Source: Coriobacteriaceae bacterium AM48-5 (GTDB lineage Bacteria; Actinomycetota; Coriobacteriia; Coriobacteriales; Coriobacteriaceae). Taken from it: 64,000 nucleotides of DNA. Below, in pieces: positions 50,209 through 61,423 of the stretch. The translations under genes were made by a program, and so were the position numbers. Every line of letters starts with the position of its first letter. Position 1 is the first letter of the stretch. The stretch is from the NCBI GenBank assembly GCA_027669525.1, contig JAQEDJ010000006.1, positions 1 through 64,000 of the forward strand, in the 5' to 3' direction. The notes below the pieces were generated by a model. It saw only the letters and a list, made by a program, of their open reading frames with translations. It did not search any database and had not been told where the DNA came from.

Positions 50209-50251
50209 ATAGCAGTGTTATTCACCATGTCGAGTCAAACGTTTTAGCGTT
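50209..50251 (-). promoter_or_regulatory. Promoter and operator upstream of the sialic-acid operon
   Basis: TTGACT (50233-50238) and TGCTAT (50209-50214) are 18 bases apart on the minus strand. The palindrome AACG-TTTTAG-CGTT (50238-50251) touches the -35 box and resembles a LacI-family operator. Confidence 0.5.
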
Positions 50252-50338
50252 AATAAAACCCGAAATCGGTAGGTAATCGCCGCGAAACAAATGATTGAAA
50301 ATCGGCCAATCATGTATATCAGTTGTTTAGAAGCGCGT

Positions 50339-52285
50339 TTAGCTTTCGGAACGGTTGGCCGATGCCTGGGCGCGCTCGGCATTCCATGCAACAAGTGCCT
50401 CGTGGACCGCTTTGGCGACATCGGCCGGAACGCCTCGAACTTCTGCAATCTCCTGCTCACTGGCCGCGCGCAAACGCTTCATCGAGCCAAAATGGCGCAT
50501 TATTGCACGTTTTCTGGTGGGCCCCACGCCTGGAACGTCGTCAAGCACCGAAACCGTCATAGCCTTATCGCGCAACTCGCGGTGGAACGTAATCGCAAAT
50601 CGGTGGGATTCATCGCGAACCTGCTTGATCAGATAAAGCGAAGCGGAGCCGGTCGGCAGCACGACGGGAGTCTCGTCCCACGGCACGAAAACCTCCTCAT
50701 CGGCCTTTGCCAAGCCACAAACTGGTATATCGAGGCCGAGTGCCTCAAGTTGCTTAATTGCAGCGGTCAATTGCGGCTTGCCGCCATCAACAACGAGCAA
50801 ATCGGGGCGCGAGCCAAAGCGCTCGTCCGCCATGCGCTCGGGAGCATAGCGACGCCCCAGAACCTCGGACATCGATATGAAGTCGTTCGCCTCGTCCAAT
50901 TCGGCCTGAATTTTAAAGCGACGATACTGGCCCTTGTCGGCACGGCCGTTGGTAAATACCACCATAGAAGCGACGGTAAAAGTGCCGTGCAACGTCGAGA
51001 TATCGAAGCACTCGATGCGCAACGGCGGCGCAGGCAGTGCCAGCGCACTTTCGAGCTCCAGAAGCGCCTGATTGGTGCGATCGTCAGCATACCCCGTGCG
51101 CATCATGTAGCGCATGAGGGCATGACGCGCATTTTTGGAAGCCATATCGAGCAGGCGGTGCTTTTCGCCGCGCTGCGGCCTATGGAGATGGCAAGAGCGC
51201 TCGCGCTTGCCCGCAAGCCACTCCCCCAACGCTTCGGCATCCTCAAGCTCGACAGAGAGATTGATCTCGGCTGGAATATCAGCCGTCTCGTCGTAATAGC
51301 GCTTAAGAAAGCCCGATTGAAGCTCTTCCTCGTCGACGTCCAGGCCTTTATCGAGGATGAACTCACAAGTTCGAACCGTTCGGCCCTCACGAACGACAAA
51401 GACACAGGCGGCAGAGATAGTCTCTTCGCGATAGAAGCCGATGACGTCGATATCGACGCTTGATGGAAAAACGACCTGTTGGCGATCGTCCAGACCCCTA
51501 ATGACTTCCAGGCGACGCTTGACGCGCGCCGCACGCTCAAAATCGAGTGTCTCGGCTGCCTCCGTCATCTCGGATGTCAGCTCATCGACGACATCCTTGC
51601 GATGACCCGACAAGAAGCGTTCGACACGCTTGACGTTCTTGGCATAGTCGGCAGGGGAAATCGCGCCGACGCATGCGCCCGGCCCGCGCCCGACATGGTA
51701 GTCAAAGCAGGGACGCCCGTTTTGCGCGCAAATCATATTGACGATGTCTTCTTCGCCCTTATGAGATTCGACGATGCGGCGGCAGCGGCGCCATTCCGCA
51801 CAGGATGCCGAGCAAATAGGAATAACCTTGCGTAGCGTATCGATGGTCTCACGCGCCGCACGGCTATCGGTATAGGGGCCAAAATAGCGCGTTCCCGGTT
51901 TATGACGCTCTCGCGTGTATTTGATTGCCGGAAACAAATCGCCCTTGGTGATGGCGATAAAGGGATAGCTTTTATCGTCTTTGAGATCGACGTTAAAGTA
52001 CGGATGGTACTGGCCAATCAGATTGCGCTCGAGCACCAATGCCTCGTGCTCGGTCTCCACCACGATATAGTCAAAGCTCGCCACCAGCTGCATCATGAGC
52101 GGGATCTTTTGACGCTCGTCCTGCAGCGTCACGTATTGACGCATACGGGCACGCAAGTTTTTTGCCTTGCCCACATAGATGACATCGCCCTTGGCATCTT
52201 TCCAAAGATAGCAGCCGGGTTGCGTGGGAACGCGCGAAACCTGCTCGGCAAGTGTTGGAATGTTGTCGTGACCTGCCACGCGCAC
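50339..52285 (-). CDS. uvrC: Excinuclease ABC subunit C
   Basis: A 648-residue nucleotide-excision repair nuclease. The GIY-YIG domain begins PTQPGCYLWKDAKGDVIYVGKAKNL, a UVR-like coil covers FERAARVKRRLEVIRGLDD, and the RNase H-like endonuclease and C-terminal HhH (DDVPGVGPTRKRAIMRHFGS) follow. It acts with UvrA, also in this window. The gene is intact. Confidence 0.95.
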   Translation of the reverse strand: MRVAGHDNIPTLAEQVSRVPTQPGCYLWKDAKGDVIYVGKAKNLRARMRQYVTLQDERQKIPLMMQLVASFDYIVVETEHEALVLERNLIGQYHPYFNVDLKDDKSYPFIAITKGDLFPAIKYTRERHKPGTRYFGPYTDSRAARETIDTLRKVIPICSASCAEWRRCRRIVESHKGEEDIVNMICAQNGRPCFDYHVGRGPGACVGAISPADYAKNVKRVERFLSGHRKDVVDELTSEMTEAAETLDFERAARVKRRLEVIRGLDDRQQVVFPSSVDIDVIGFYREETISAACVFVVREGRTVRTCEFILDKGLDVDEEELQSGFLKRYYDETADIPAEINLSVELEDAEALGEWLAGKRERSCHLHRPQRGEKHRLLDMASKNARHALMRYMMRTGYADDRTNQALLELESALALPAPPLRIECFDISTLHGTFTVASMVVFTNGRADKGQYRRFKIQAELDEANDFISMSEVLGRRYAPERMADERFGSRPDLLVVDGGKPQLTAAIKQLEALGLDIPVCGLAKADEEVFVPWDETPVVLPTGSASLYLIKQVRDESHRFAITFHRELRDKAMTVSVLDDVPGVGPTRKRAIMRHFGSMKRLRAASEQEIAEVRGVPADVAKAVHEALVAWNAERAQASANRSES

Positions 52286-54589
52286 CTACTTGCGACGAAG
52301 CAGCGCCGAGACCTCGGGCATCTTAAAGACGAAGGCAAGACCAAAAGTTACAGCAAGCGAGACGACGCCTGCAACACAAACGTAGCCCAGGGTAATTAGG
52401 ATCGAGCTGCCAAGCACTCCGACAAAGTGCTCGAGTGCCCACATGACGCCGGCACCCGCGGCAGCGCCCAAGCCACCGAACAATAGGCCAAAGAAACCGC
52501 CGTGCAGGATAGACTTGACCTGAAGGCCGTGCAGACGACGGCGCAGCCACCACAGTGAGCATCCGACTAAGACCACGTAGTCAACGACGTACGAGAGCGC
52601 AATAGCCGGCATACCGTAGCCCAGCACCACGCCAAACAGCAGCACCGAACCGGCCTGACCGATAGCGGAGTACAGGCAATAGCGGCTATAAGGTTTCATA
52701 TCGAGCAGGGCCGAGAAGCTCTTCTGCATCAGCACGACCACGCCGTAGAGCGGCAGGGAAAGCGCCAGATAGATAAGGAACTCCGACACCAGCGCCACAC
52801 CGGATTCATCGAACTTGCCGGCGCAGTAGATCATGTTGAGCGGACGGGCGAAGACGATCAGGTACAGTGCAAACGGAATCAGGAAGAAGAGCATCTGGGC
52901 GACACCGCGCGAAATGCCCGTGCGGACGCTGTCGTAATCCTTCTCCTGTGCGTCGTGAGAGAGCTCGGTATAGAGCGCCGTCGAAAGCGAGGCGGCAATC
53001 AGCGCGTAGGGCAGCGTGTACCACAGGCGCGCATAGGCGATGACGGAAGGGCCGGTCTCGGGCTGCACCACCAGCGCGGCGGCATTGGTAATGGAGGTCG
53101 AGACAAACATGCACACCGTGGCGAGCAGCGTTGGGATACCAAGCGCAATCGTCTGTCGCAGCGCGGGGTCCTTAAAGTCGATATGGATATGAGGATGTAC
53201 GCCATGCTTGCCAAGCGCGGGAATCTGGCAGGCCATCTGGACAAAAACGCCGAGGGTCGTACCAGCTGCGATCAAGATAATACCGGCCTGCTCGCCAAAT
53301 TGTGCAGACACGGGAGCAAAGCCCATAAAGCTGGCGATGACGATGACATTGTTGAGAACCGGGGCAAACGTCGACCAGAAGTAGTCGCGGTGTGCGTTGA
53401 GAACGCCCGAGAACACCGAGCCCAAGCCATAAAACAGAATTTGGATAGCAAAGAAGCGGAACATGAACGCAGCGGTATCCATGCTGCCGCCATTGCCCGA
53501 AAGGAACGACTGCGTCCAAATAAAGCCGGGAGCAAACACGGTGCCCAGCAGCGAGATGCCGCCCAGCAGCAGAAGCAGAATACCGAGCAGGTTGCCGACA
53601 TACTCGTTCGATGCCTCGCGGCCCTGCTCGCGCCTCACGCCCATATACACCGGCAAAAACGCCGTAACGAGCATGCCGCCCATCACGAGCTCGTAGAGCA
53701 TGTTGGGCAGGTTGTTGGCAACCTGATAGGAGGACGAGAGCAGCGACATGCCGATGGCGGCCGCCATGGCCCACGTGCGGATAAACCCGGTGACGCGCGA
53801 CACGATGGTCAGCACGGTCATGAGGCCAGCAGAACGACCAACCGTGGAGTAGTCCGACGAACCCATATCGTCTACGTCGTCCTGAGAGTCCTCATGAACC
53901 TCATCTTGTGGCAGCAAATCGTCCACGAGGGCAAAGGAGCCGGTCATAGCAAAGGGATCGTCAACCAAAACGGCGTCATCAGCAGGTGCGGCGTCATCGC
54001 TGTTCGGCATGTTGTTACCGGATACGGCATCATCATCGAATATGGCGTGGTCGCCAAACACCGTGTCAACTTCTTTGGCGGCGACGGTTCGGGCAGAAAA
54101 CGACAGAGGGTCCCAGTCGTCATCACCGTCGATGGCCACGCCCTCGATGGGATCGGTCGAACCAAGCGGCGACCATTCGTCATCCGAAAGAAGCGGTTCG
54201 CCATCATCATGAGCCGCGGGTTTGGCGGAACGAGCGGCAGGAGCGCTCTGCAGCGTGCTCTTTCCCTGGGCCGCCATCAAAAACACCGCCGTCTCATCGG
54301 GACGCGGCGCACGAGGAGCCTCAGAGGCGGTCGGCATCACGCTGGCGCTCGATTGAGCGGCGGCCAAAAAGACAGCCGTCTCATCGGGACGAGCCGAAGA
54401 AAGAACCGTACGGGGAAGCGCCGTGCCGGCACCGGCGGCACGCAAGTACACGGCCGTCTCGCCCGGGTCAGCGGCAGCAGACCAGGCGTTTCGAATCTCG
54501 TTATCGATCGAAGCGGCCTCGGGCGCGGGCGCCTGAGGAGCCGACCCTTTTGCAAAGTGAGCGCCGGACTTTGGTTCTTCCTGCGGCAT
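52286..54589 (-). CDS. murJ: Lipid II flippase MurJ with a repeat-bearing N-terminal extension
   Basis: A 767-residue protein. About 14 TM segments of the MviN/MurJ fold start near residue 250 (STVGRSAGLMTVLTIVSRVT). The first 245 residues are cytoplasmic, acidic and Pro/Ala-rich, and carry three repeats: GETAVYLRAAG (43-53), DETAVFLAAAQ (69-79) and DETAVFLMAAQ (98-108). These resemble phospho-threonine sites read by FHA domains. MurJ moves lipid II across the membrane for cell-wall synthesis. It follows ybaK by a few bases and its stop abuts uvrC. The gene is intact. Confidence 0.92.
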   Translation of the reverse strand: MPQEEPKSGAHFAKGSAPQAPAPEAASIDNEIRNAWSAAADPGETAVYLRAAGAGTALPRTVLSSARPDETAVFLAAAQSSASVMPTASEAPRAPRPDETAVFLMAAQGKSTLQSAPAARSAKPAAHDDGEPLLSDDEWSPLGSTDPIEGVAIDGDDDWDPLSFSARTVAAKEVDTVFGDHAIFDDDAVSGNNMPNSDDAAPADDAVLVDDPFAMTGSFALVDDLLPQDEVHEDSQDDVDDMGSSDYSTVGRSAGLMTVLTIVSRVTGFIRTWAMAAAIGMSLLSSSYQVANNLPNMLYELVMGGMLVTAFLPVYMGVRREQGREASNEYVGNLLGILLLLLGGISLLGTVFAPGFIWTQSFLSGNGGSMDTAAFMFRFFAIQILFYGLGSVFSGVLNAHRDYFWSTFAPVLNNVIVIASFMGFAPVSAQFGEQAGIILIAAGTTLGVFVQMACQIPALGKHGVHPHIHIDFKDPALRQTIALGIPTLLATVCMFVSTSITNAAALVVQPETGPSVIAYARLWYTLPYALIAASLSTALYTELSHDAQEKDYDSVRTGISRGVAQMLFFLIPFALYLIVFARPLNMIYCAGKFDESGVALVSEFLIYLALSLPLYGVVVLMQKSFSALLDMKPYSRYCLYSAIGQAGSVLLFGVVLGYGMPAIALSYVVDYVVLVGCSLWWLRRRLHGLQVKSILHGGFFGLLFGGLGAAAGAGVMWALEHFVGVLGSSILITLGYVCVAGVVSLAVTFGLAFVFKMPEVSALLRRK

Positions 54590-54592
54590 CGC

Positions 54593-55091
54593 TCAGTCCT
54601 CTCTCGTAATCGCGGCAACCGTCGCCCCGCAAAATGCAATTAAATCATCGGGTGCAAGCTCGAGCTGATAGCCACGCTTGCCTCCCGAAATAAAAATGGT
54701 ATCCCAAAGGACACATGTCTCATCAATGAGCGTCCGGTAGCGTTTTTCATACCGACCGGGCTGCAGCCGCCGCGAACGTAGCCAGTCGCCGCAAGCAAAT
54801 CCTTCACATGCATCATGGCCAAAGACTTCTCCCCCGCGGCACGCGCGGCGGACTTTAGATCGAGCTCGTCGGCAACAGGGATGCAGCACACGACATAGTC
54901 GTTGGACGGCGTCACGCAGACCAAGGTCTTAAATCCTTGACCGGGCTCCTCGCCAAGCTGCTCCGAAATCGCGACCCCCAGGCCCACCGACTCATCGCCA
55001 TCGTCTTCGTACGTATGTAGACATAGGAAATGCCGGCGCTTTCCAGCTCGCGCATCGCATTGGTTTTTGGCGTCTTTACAGCCTTTGCCAT
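54593..55091 (-). CDS. ybaK: YbaK/EbsC-type Cys-tRNA(Pro) deacylase (two frameshifts)
   Basis: About 166 residues. The family core FKTLVCVTPSNDYVVCCIPVADELDLK and YVRGGCSPVGMKN with the catalytic Lys is in the middle frame; the C-terminus DETCVLWDTIFISGGKRGYQLEL is in the third. Indels near 55015 and 54750. It removes cysteine wrongly loaded on tRNA-Pro. It starts at ATG 55091 before KAVKTPKTNAM. Confidence 0.86.
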
Positions 55092-55233
55092 GACATATCC
55101 TTTCCCTCGCATTCGGACGCAAGGATTAAGTATATGTCCAATTCGGCTGCATACGTCACTTCGGCACAGCAAGCGCCATCGAATCACAAGGAGTCGATGG
55201 CGCCCATAAACTGAATCGCCTATTTATTGAGCA

Positions 55234-58104
55234 TCAAGTTGAGCCTGACGCTCCCGGTCGCGCCTGAGCAACGGCGCCAAAAAACTTGCCCGTATAACTC
55301 TGCGGACAGTCCGCAACCTGCTCCGGTGTGCCCGAAACCACGACGGTTCCGCCGCCGTTACCGCCCTCGGGACCCATATCGATCAGGCGGTCGGCAACCT
55401 TGATGACATCAAGGTTGTGTTCAATCACCAGCACCGTGTTGCCCGCATCGACCAAGCGCTGTAGCACATCGAGCAGCTGGCGGACGTCCTCAAAATGAAG
55501 GCCGGTCGTCGGCTCGTCCAAAATATAGAACGTCTTGCCCGTCTGGCGTCGATGAAGCTCCTTAGCGAGCTTCACACGCTGCGCCTCGCCGCCCGAGAGC
55601 GTCGTGGCGGGCTGGCCTAGGCTCACGTAGCCCAAGCCTACATCGTACAGCGTCTGGAGTTTGCGCTTAATCTGCGGGATATTCCCAAAGAAGGCCAGCG
55701 CCTCGGTGACGCTCATGTCTAGCACGTCCGAGATGGTCTTGCCACGGTAGGTGACCTCGAGTGTCTCGCGGTTGTAGCGTTTACCGCCGCAAACTTCGCA
55801 AGGAACGTAGATATCGGGAAGGAAGTGCATCTCGATCTTGATCTGTCCGTCGCCCTTGCACGCCTCACAGCGCCCGCCACTCACATTAAAGGAGAAACGA
55901 CCCGGCGAGTAGCCGCGCGCCTTCGACTCCGGCGTACTCGCAAACAGCGCGCGAAGATCATCCCACAGGCCGATATAGGTAGCAGGGTTGGAACGCGGCG
56001 TGCGGCCAATCGGCGACTGGTCGATATCAATAACCTTATCGATACACTCGATGCCCTCGATTTTCTTATACGGACCCACAGGGCGCGTCGAACGGTGAAT
56101 GGCATTCGTAAGGGCAGGCGCAATGGTATCGGTAACCAGGGAGCTCTTGCCCGATCCCGACACGCCGGTAACAACCGTAAGCGTACCAAACTCGATCTTG
56201 GCAGTAACGTTTTTGAGGTTGTTGGCTCGAGCGCCCGTAATTTTAAGGCAGCCGCGACCGGGCTTGCGCCGTTCATCAGGCACCCGGATCATTCGTTTGC
56301 CGGTCAGATAAGCGCCCGTCATCGACTCAGGACACGCCATGATATCGACAGGCGTTCCCGCCGCGACTACGTGTCCGCCGTTGACGCCGGCGCCGGGCCC
56401 CATGTCGATCACGTAATCGGCGGCACGGATTGTATCCTCGTCGTGTTCGACGACGATAACGGTATTGCCGATATCGCGCAGGCGCTCGAGCGTCTTGATC
56501 AGGCGCTCGTTGTCACGCTGATGAAGACCGATCGAGGGCTCATCCAGAATATAGAGCACACCCATGAGGCCGGCGCCGATCTGCGTTGCCAGGCGAATGC
56601 GCTGGGCCTCGCCTCCGGAAAGCGTCGCCGAGGCACGATCGAGGGTCAGATAGTCGAGTCCGACATCGACCAGAAAACGCAAGCGCTCCAGGATTTCCTT
56701 GACGATGCGCCCGCCGATAAACTGTTGGCGCTCGGTGAGTTCCAAGCCCTCAAAAAACTCGAGCGACTCGCGGCACGATAGGCAACAGACCTCGTAAATG
56801 GACTTACCGCCTACGGTAACAGCGAGCATCTCGGGGCGCAAACGAGCGCCGTGGCAGCTCGAGCACGGCTCCTCGCGGATGTACTTCTCCAAGCGCGCCT
56901 TGGTGTTCTCATTCGTCGTCTCGGTATAGCGCTCGTACAGGATATTGCGCACGCCCGAGAACTTGGTGTCCCACTGGCTGCGGCGCCCATCGAGCTTTTG
57001 ATAGTCGACCGAAATCTTCTGGTCGCCCATGCCGTCTAAAAACGCGCGACGCACCCGCGGAGGCAGATCCTCCCACGGCGTATCGACGCTCACCTTAAAG
57101 TGTTTGCAGACCGCAGCGAAAATCTGCGGATAGTAGTTAGAGTTGCCAAACAGGCTGCCAAAGACCCCGTCGGCGATCGACTTCGAGGGGTCTTCGATTA
57201 GGGCCTCGGCATCGACCGTCTTCTTAAAGCCCAGGCCATCGCACTCTGGGCACGCGCCATAGGGCGCGTTGAACGAGAAATCACGCGGCTGCAGGTCATC
57301 GATGGAGTGCCCATGCTCCGGGCACGCTAACGCCAGCGAATACTCCAGCAACTCGCCTTCGGTCCCCTCGGGAGCGTCGCGGTCGGGCAGCAAGTATACG
57401 TTCACATTGCCGTGCGCCAGCGCGGTCGCCTGCTCAACAGACTCGGCGATACGGCCCAGAGAGTTCTCACGGATCACGATGCGGTCGACCACGACCTCGA
57501 TATCGTGCTTGAACTTCTTGTCCAGATCGATCTGATCGTCGAGCGAGCGCACTTCACCGTCGACACGCACGCGGCTAAAGCCCTCGGCGCGAAGATCCTC
57601 AAACAGTTTGGTGTACTCGCCTTTTCGCCCGCGCACCACCGGTGCCAGCACAAACGCGCGGCGGCCCTCCCCCGCCGTCAAGACCTTGTCGGCAACCTGG
57701 TCGGTCGTCTGGCGCTCAATGACACGGCCGCATTCGGGACAGTGCGGGGTGCCCACACGGGCGAACAGCAGGCGCAGATAGTCATAAATCTCGGTTACGG
57801 TGCCAACCGTCGAGCGAGGGTTTTTAGACGTCGTCTTTTGGTCGATCGACACCGCCGGCGAAAGGCCGTCGATTGAATCCAAGTCGGGTTTGTCCATCTG
57901 TCCCAAGAACTGGCGCGCATAGCTCGAAAGACTCTCGACGTATCGACGCTGGCCCTCGGCATAGATAGTGTCAAATGCCAGCGAACTCTTGCCCGAGCCA
58001 GAAAGACCGGTAATGACCACGAGTTGGTCACGCGGAATGGAAACATCGATATCACGGAGGTTGTGCTCACGAGCGCCGCGAATAACGATAGAAGAATCAG
58101 ACAT
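55234..58104 (-). CDS. uvrA: Excinuclease ABC subunit A
   Basis: A 956-residue DNA-damage sensor with two ABC ATPase halves. The first Walker A is [14 protein letters not shown], the second [11 protein letters not shown], with LSGGEAQRI and [11 protein letters not shown] signatures. Zinc-binding CPECG and CPECDG-type motifs and CEVCGGKRY are present. ATG 58104 follows GGAGC. The gene is intact. Confidence 0.96.
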   Translation of the reverse strand: MSDSSIVIRGAREHNLRDIDVSIPRDQLVVITGLSGSGKSSLAFDTIYAEGQRRYVESLSSYARQFLGQMDKPDLDSIDGLSPAVSIDQKTTSKNPRSTVGTVTEIYDYLRLLFARVGTPHCPECGRVIERQTTDQVADKVLTAGEGRRAFVLAPVVRGRKGEYTKLFEDLRAEGFSRVRVDGEVRSLDDQIDLDKKFKHDIEVVVDRIVIRENSLGRIAESVEQATALAHGNVNVYLLPDRDAPEGTEGELLEYSLALACPEHGHSIDDLQPRDFSFNAPYGACPECDGLGFKKTVDAEALIEDPSKSIADGVFGSLFGNSNYYPQIFAAVCKHFKVSVDTPWEDLPPRVRRAFLDGMGDQKISVDYQKLDGRRSQWDTKFSGVRNILYERYTETTNENTKARLEKYIREEPCSSCHGARLRPEMLAVTVGGKSIYEVCCLSCRESLEFFEGLELTERQQFIGGRIVKEILERLRFLVDVGLDYLTLDRASATLSGGEAQRIRLATQIGAGLMGVLYILDEPSIGLHQRDNERLIKTLERLRDIGNTVIVVEHDEDTIRAADYVIDMGPGAGVNGGHVVAAGTPVDIMACPESMTGAYLTGKRMIRVPDERRKPGRGCLKITGARANNLKNVTAKIEFGTLTVVTGVSGSGKSSLVTDTIAPALTNAIHRSTRPVGPYKKIEGIECIDKVIDIDQSPIGRTPRSNPATYIGLWDDLRALFASTPESKARGYSPGRFSFNVSGGRCEACKGDGQIKIEMHFLPDIYVPCEVCGGKRYNRETLEVTYRGKTISDVLDMSVTEALAFFGNIPQIKRKLQTLYDVGLGYVSLGQPATTLSGGEAQRVKLAKELHRRQTGKTFYILDEPTTGLHFEDVRQLLDVLQRLVDAGNTVLVIEHNLDVIKVADRLIDMGPEGGNGGGTVVVSGTPEQVADCPQSYTGKFFGAVAQARPGASGST

Positions 58105-58297
58105 GGAAGCTCCTTGCCTCCTATTGCATCGAATCATACTGCCGATGAGTTTAGCGCACTCGACGCGCACAGATGTTCGTAATACAAGATTCGCAGACCT
58201 TTAGCTTTGCGTATCGGGCGCTTTGTTTCTCGAAATGCCGTGGAAAGGTTACAGTAATCTAATACTGAACTTAATTTGTTGTACCAGAGGAACGTCC

Positions 58298-60449
58298 ATG
58301 ACCGAAGATATCCCCCTTGAAATCACTTCGAGCGACATGGCCAATCTGCCCATATTCATCGCCGTCCTTATCGTGGCCGCCGTCGTCGTGCGCGTGTATT
58401 TTTCAATCAAACGCAACGAAAAGCCACCCATTGCCCGCGTCTTTTGGTGCGCGACGCTCCTCATCCCGCTCGGCGTGGTAGCTGCATGGGTTACGAATCA
58501 ATTGCTCGTAAATGAGGGCAGCTCCCTATGGGCCCTTTCTTATTCGGCGCTCGGTGCTGCCGCCGTCATGCTTCTTGTCGAGCCCTTGGTTTCGGGACTT
58601 ATCGACCAAACCGACCTTGCGACGGGAACGGTTGCCTGTATTTGCCGTGACATCCTTGTCATCGCCGCTGTTTCAGCGCTCTCGTTCGTTTCACTCGAAA
58701 TTGCCTGCAACGAAACGTTCTATCGCATTCCCGCCAACTCATTCGGGTTTTCCGTCGGGCTGCTCGCGACGGTTCTGCTCTCCCTTTATTTGCTGGGACA
58801 GCGTCATGGAGGCGTCATGGCTCTCGTGCCCGTCGTCTGCTGCATCCTTGGCATTGCCGAGCACTTCGTCATAACGTTTAAAGGCGAAGCATCCTGCCAA
58901 GCGATATCTTGGCCCTTGGCACCGCAATGGAAGTGAGCGAGGGATACGAGTTTACCTTTACCGCCGGAATCGTAACCTCTCTCGCCCTGCTGGAGATTTC
59001 CCTGGGGCTTCTTTCGCTCATCCGACCGCGAAAGCTCCGTACGCCCACCCATGTCTTCCCCGCTATCGCCACTAACCTCTGTGCTTTTCTGCTAGTGACC
59101 GTTGTGGGGCTCTCAGGCTTTTCCAACATCGACTTGGAGCAGGCGCTGGATTTTGGATTTGACCGTTGGCAGCCATCACCACGTATGCGTCTCAGGGTTT
59201 TATCACTTCGTTCACCGAAATGGTCAACGAGTTGCCCATTGAGAAGCCCGAAGACTATACGCCCGATGAGGCGCAGAGCATCGAGCAGGAGCTCGCCGCC
59301 GCCTACGACAGCACATATGGCTCGAGCGAGCAGCGCGCGGCGGCCGTTGCCCAGTTCAATGAAATCAAGCCGACGATTGTTGCCGTCATGAATGAGAGTT
59401 TTAGCGACCTTTCGTGCTTTGAGCAGCTCCAGGCGGCCGGGTACACCGGCCCCGCATTCTACAACTCGCTTCCCGACACACTTGTTCGCGGCACCATGCT
59501 CGCTTCGGTCGCCGGTGGCGGAACGGCGAACTCCGAATTCGAATTTTTGACCGGAGTGACAACGGCCTTTGTCGGATTAGGCAAGATCCCCTATCAGCTG
59601 TATCAGATGAATGGCGTAAACAGCCTGGCAAAGGACCTTAAAGAGCTTGGGTATACCACTACCGCTATGCACCCGCAAAACCCCGTCAACTACCATCGAG
59701 ATAAAATCTATCAACAGCTGGGCTTTGGAGACTTTCTTTCAATCGGCGATTTCGAAGGTGCGCCCTATTACCATGCCGGCGTATGCGACTACGCCACCTA
59801 CGACAAGATACTCGACCTGCTTAGAACCGACGAAGCGCCGCAGTTCATCTTTGACGTCACGATGCAAAATCACGGCGGCTACGACTATGGCACCGTTCCC
59901 GCCGAAGAGCTGACAAACTATTGGGTCGAGGGAGCCAGCGAAGGCGCCAACAGCGCGCTCAACACCTATCTCACCTGCATCAACGCATCCGACCGGGACC
60001 TCGAGTACTTTATCAACGAGCTCCGCAACATCGGCAGACCGGTTGTTCTTGTCTTTTTTGGCGACCATCAGCCGAGCGCCGCAACGACTCTCAACGACGA
60101 GCTGTACCCTCAGGAAGATACGGCAAGCCACGCTTTCCGTATCTATCAGTCGACATATCTCGTCTGGGCTAACTATGAGATCGCCGGCAATACCGAGCTC
60201 AACGTCTACGACACCGTCGGGGCAAACGAGATTGCAGCCATTACCCTTAATAAGATCGGCGCCCCGCTCACCAATTACCAAAAGGCCCTGCTTGCGACAA
60301 GGTCAGATGTGCCCACCATCAATGTCGCCGGCTATCTCGGTGCCGACGGGCTGCGCTACGACTTGGAATCGGAAGACAGCCCCTACGCCTCGACGATCGA
60401 CAAGCTGCAGCGCATGCAATACCTCGAGTTCGCCAGCAAAGTTCAGTAA
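58298..60449 (+). CDS. LTA-synthase-like sulfatase-family membrane enzyme (two frameshifts)
   Basis: About 717 residues. The N-terminal half has about six TM segments (IAVLIVAAVVVRVYF, LIPLGVVAAWV, AAVMLLVEPLVSGL and on). The C-terminal sulfatase-fold domain has MNESFSDLSCFE and GGGTANSEFEFLTG, where the Thr is the likely catalytic nucleophile, and metal sites in MQNHGGYDYG and FFGDHQPS. Frames break near 58895 and 59165. It probably adds polyglycerol-phosphate to a lipid anchor outside the membrane. ATG 58298 follows AGAGGAA. Confidence 0.88.
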
Positions 60450-60594
60450 GCCCGCCCATTCGCTTGGGCCCATCGTATTGCAAGCACGCTCGGCCCAAAC
60501 GCATCGCAAATGACTCCCGCTCGCAAACGAGGGTACAATGACGCTCGTGTCACATCGCGGGGCCCCGGCCCCAGCATATACAAAGGAGTCATAC

Positions 60595-61423
60595 ATGGGT
60601 TGCGAACACGCACAGGCCGCCGGCGGACAAACGTCGCCGTCGCAATTTGAGGAGAACACGCTGTCCGAGGTCAAGCGCGTCATCGCCGTGCTTTCCGGCA
60701 AGGGCGGTGTCGGCAAGTCATTTGTCACCGGTGCCATCGCCACCGAGCTTGCCCGTCACGGCCACAAGGTCGGCGTCCTCGATGCCGACATCACCGGTCC
60801 CTCTATCCCCAAGATGTTCGGTATGAGTGGACGCCACGTCCATGCCCTTGGCAACCTTATGCTGCCCGAAATCTCCGAGCACGGCGTCAAGGTCATGAGC
60901 TCCAACCTGCTGCTCCAAAACGAGACCGACCCCGTCCTTTGGCGCGGTCCGGTCATCGCAGGCGCCATTAGGCAGTTCTGGAGCGAGACCTCGTGGGGCC
61001 ATCGACTACCTACTGGTCGACATGCCTCCGGGAACAGGCGACGTCGCGCTCACCGTCTTCCAGTCGCTGCCGGTCGACGGCATCGTCATTGTCACGAGCC
61101 CGCAGGATCTGGTCTCGATGATCGTCGCCAAGGCGGTCAACATGGCCGAGAAGATGAACGTCCCCATTCTGGGCATTGTCGAGAACATGAGCTATATTGA
61201 GTGCCCTGACTGCGGCAAGAAGATCGAGGTCTTTGGCAAGAGCAAGCTCCCCGAGGTCGCAGAGCGCTATAACCTCGACATCTTGGGCCAGCTTCCCATT
61301 AATCCGGCACTCGCCGAGGCCTGCGATAAGGGCGAGGTCGAGACCGCGCTGCCCGATGGCATGTTGCCCAAGGCAGCCTCTGCCGTCGAGGCTATTACCC
61401 CGCACGAGACCGACGAGGCCTAA
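60595..61423 (+). CDS. mrp: Mrp/NBP35-family iron-sulfur carrier ATPase (one frameshift)
   Basis: About 276 residues. The deviant Walker A is SGKGGVGKSFVT, and Walker B-like DYLLVDMPPGTGD follows. A CxxC (ECPDCGKK) near residue 205 is the cluster-binding pair. Two bases are missing near 61003 (ETSWG to IDYLLV). It carries Fe-S clusters to target proteins. The next gene starts directly after its stop. Confidence 0.93.

Larger units (their letters stand above)
49974..50338. other. Regulatory region upstream of the sialic-acid operon
   Basis: No gene. It contains a promoter-like pair, an operator-like palindrome and a nested inverted repeat within the predicted leader. Confidence 0.6.

Noticed and set aside
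52955..54643. 562-codon plus-strand ORF opposite murJ
   Set aside because: Antisense to a conserved membrane protein; Arg/His-rich and without domain.
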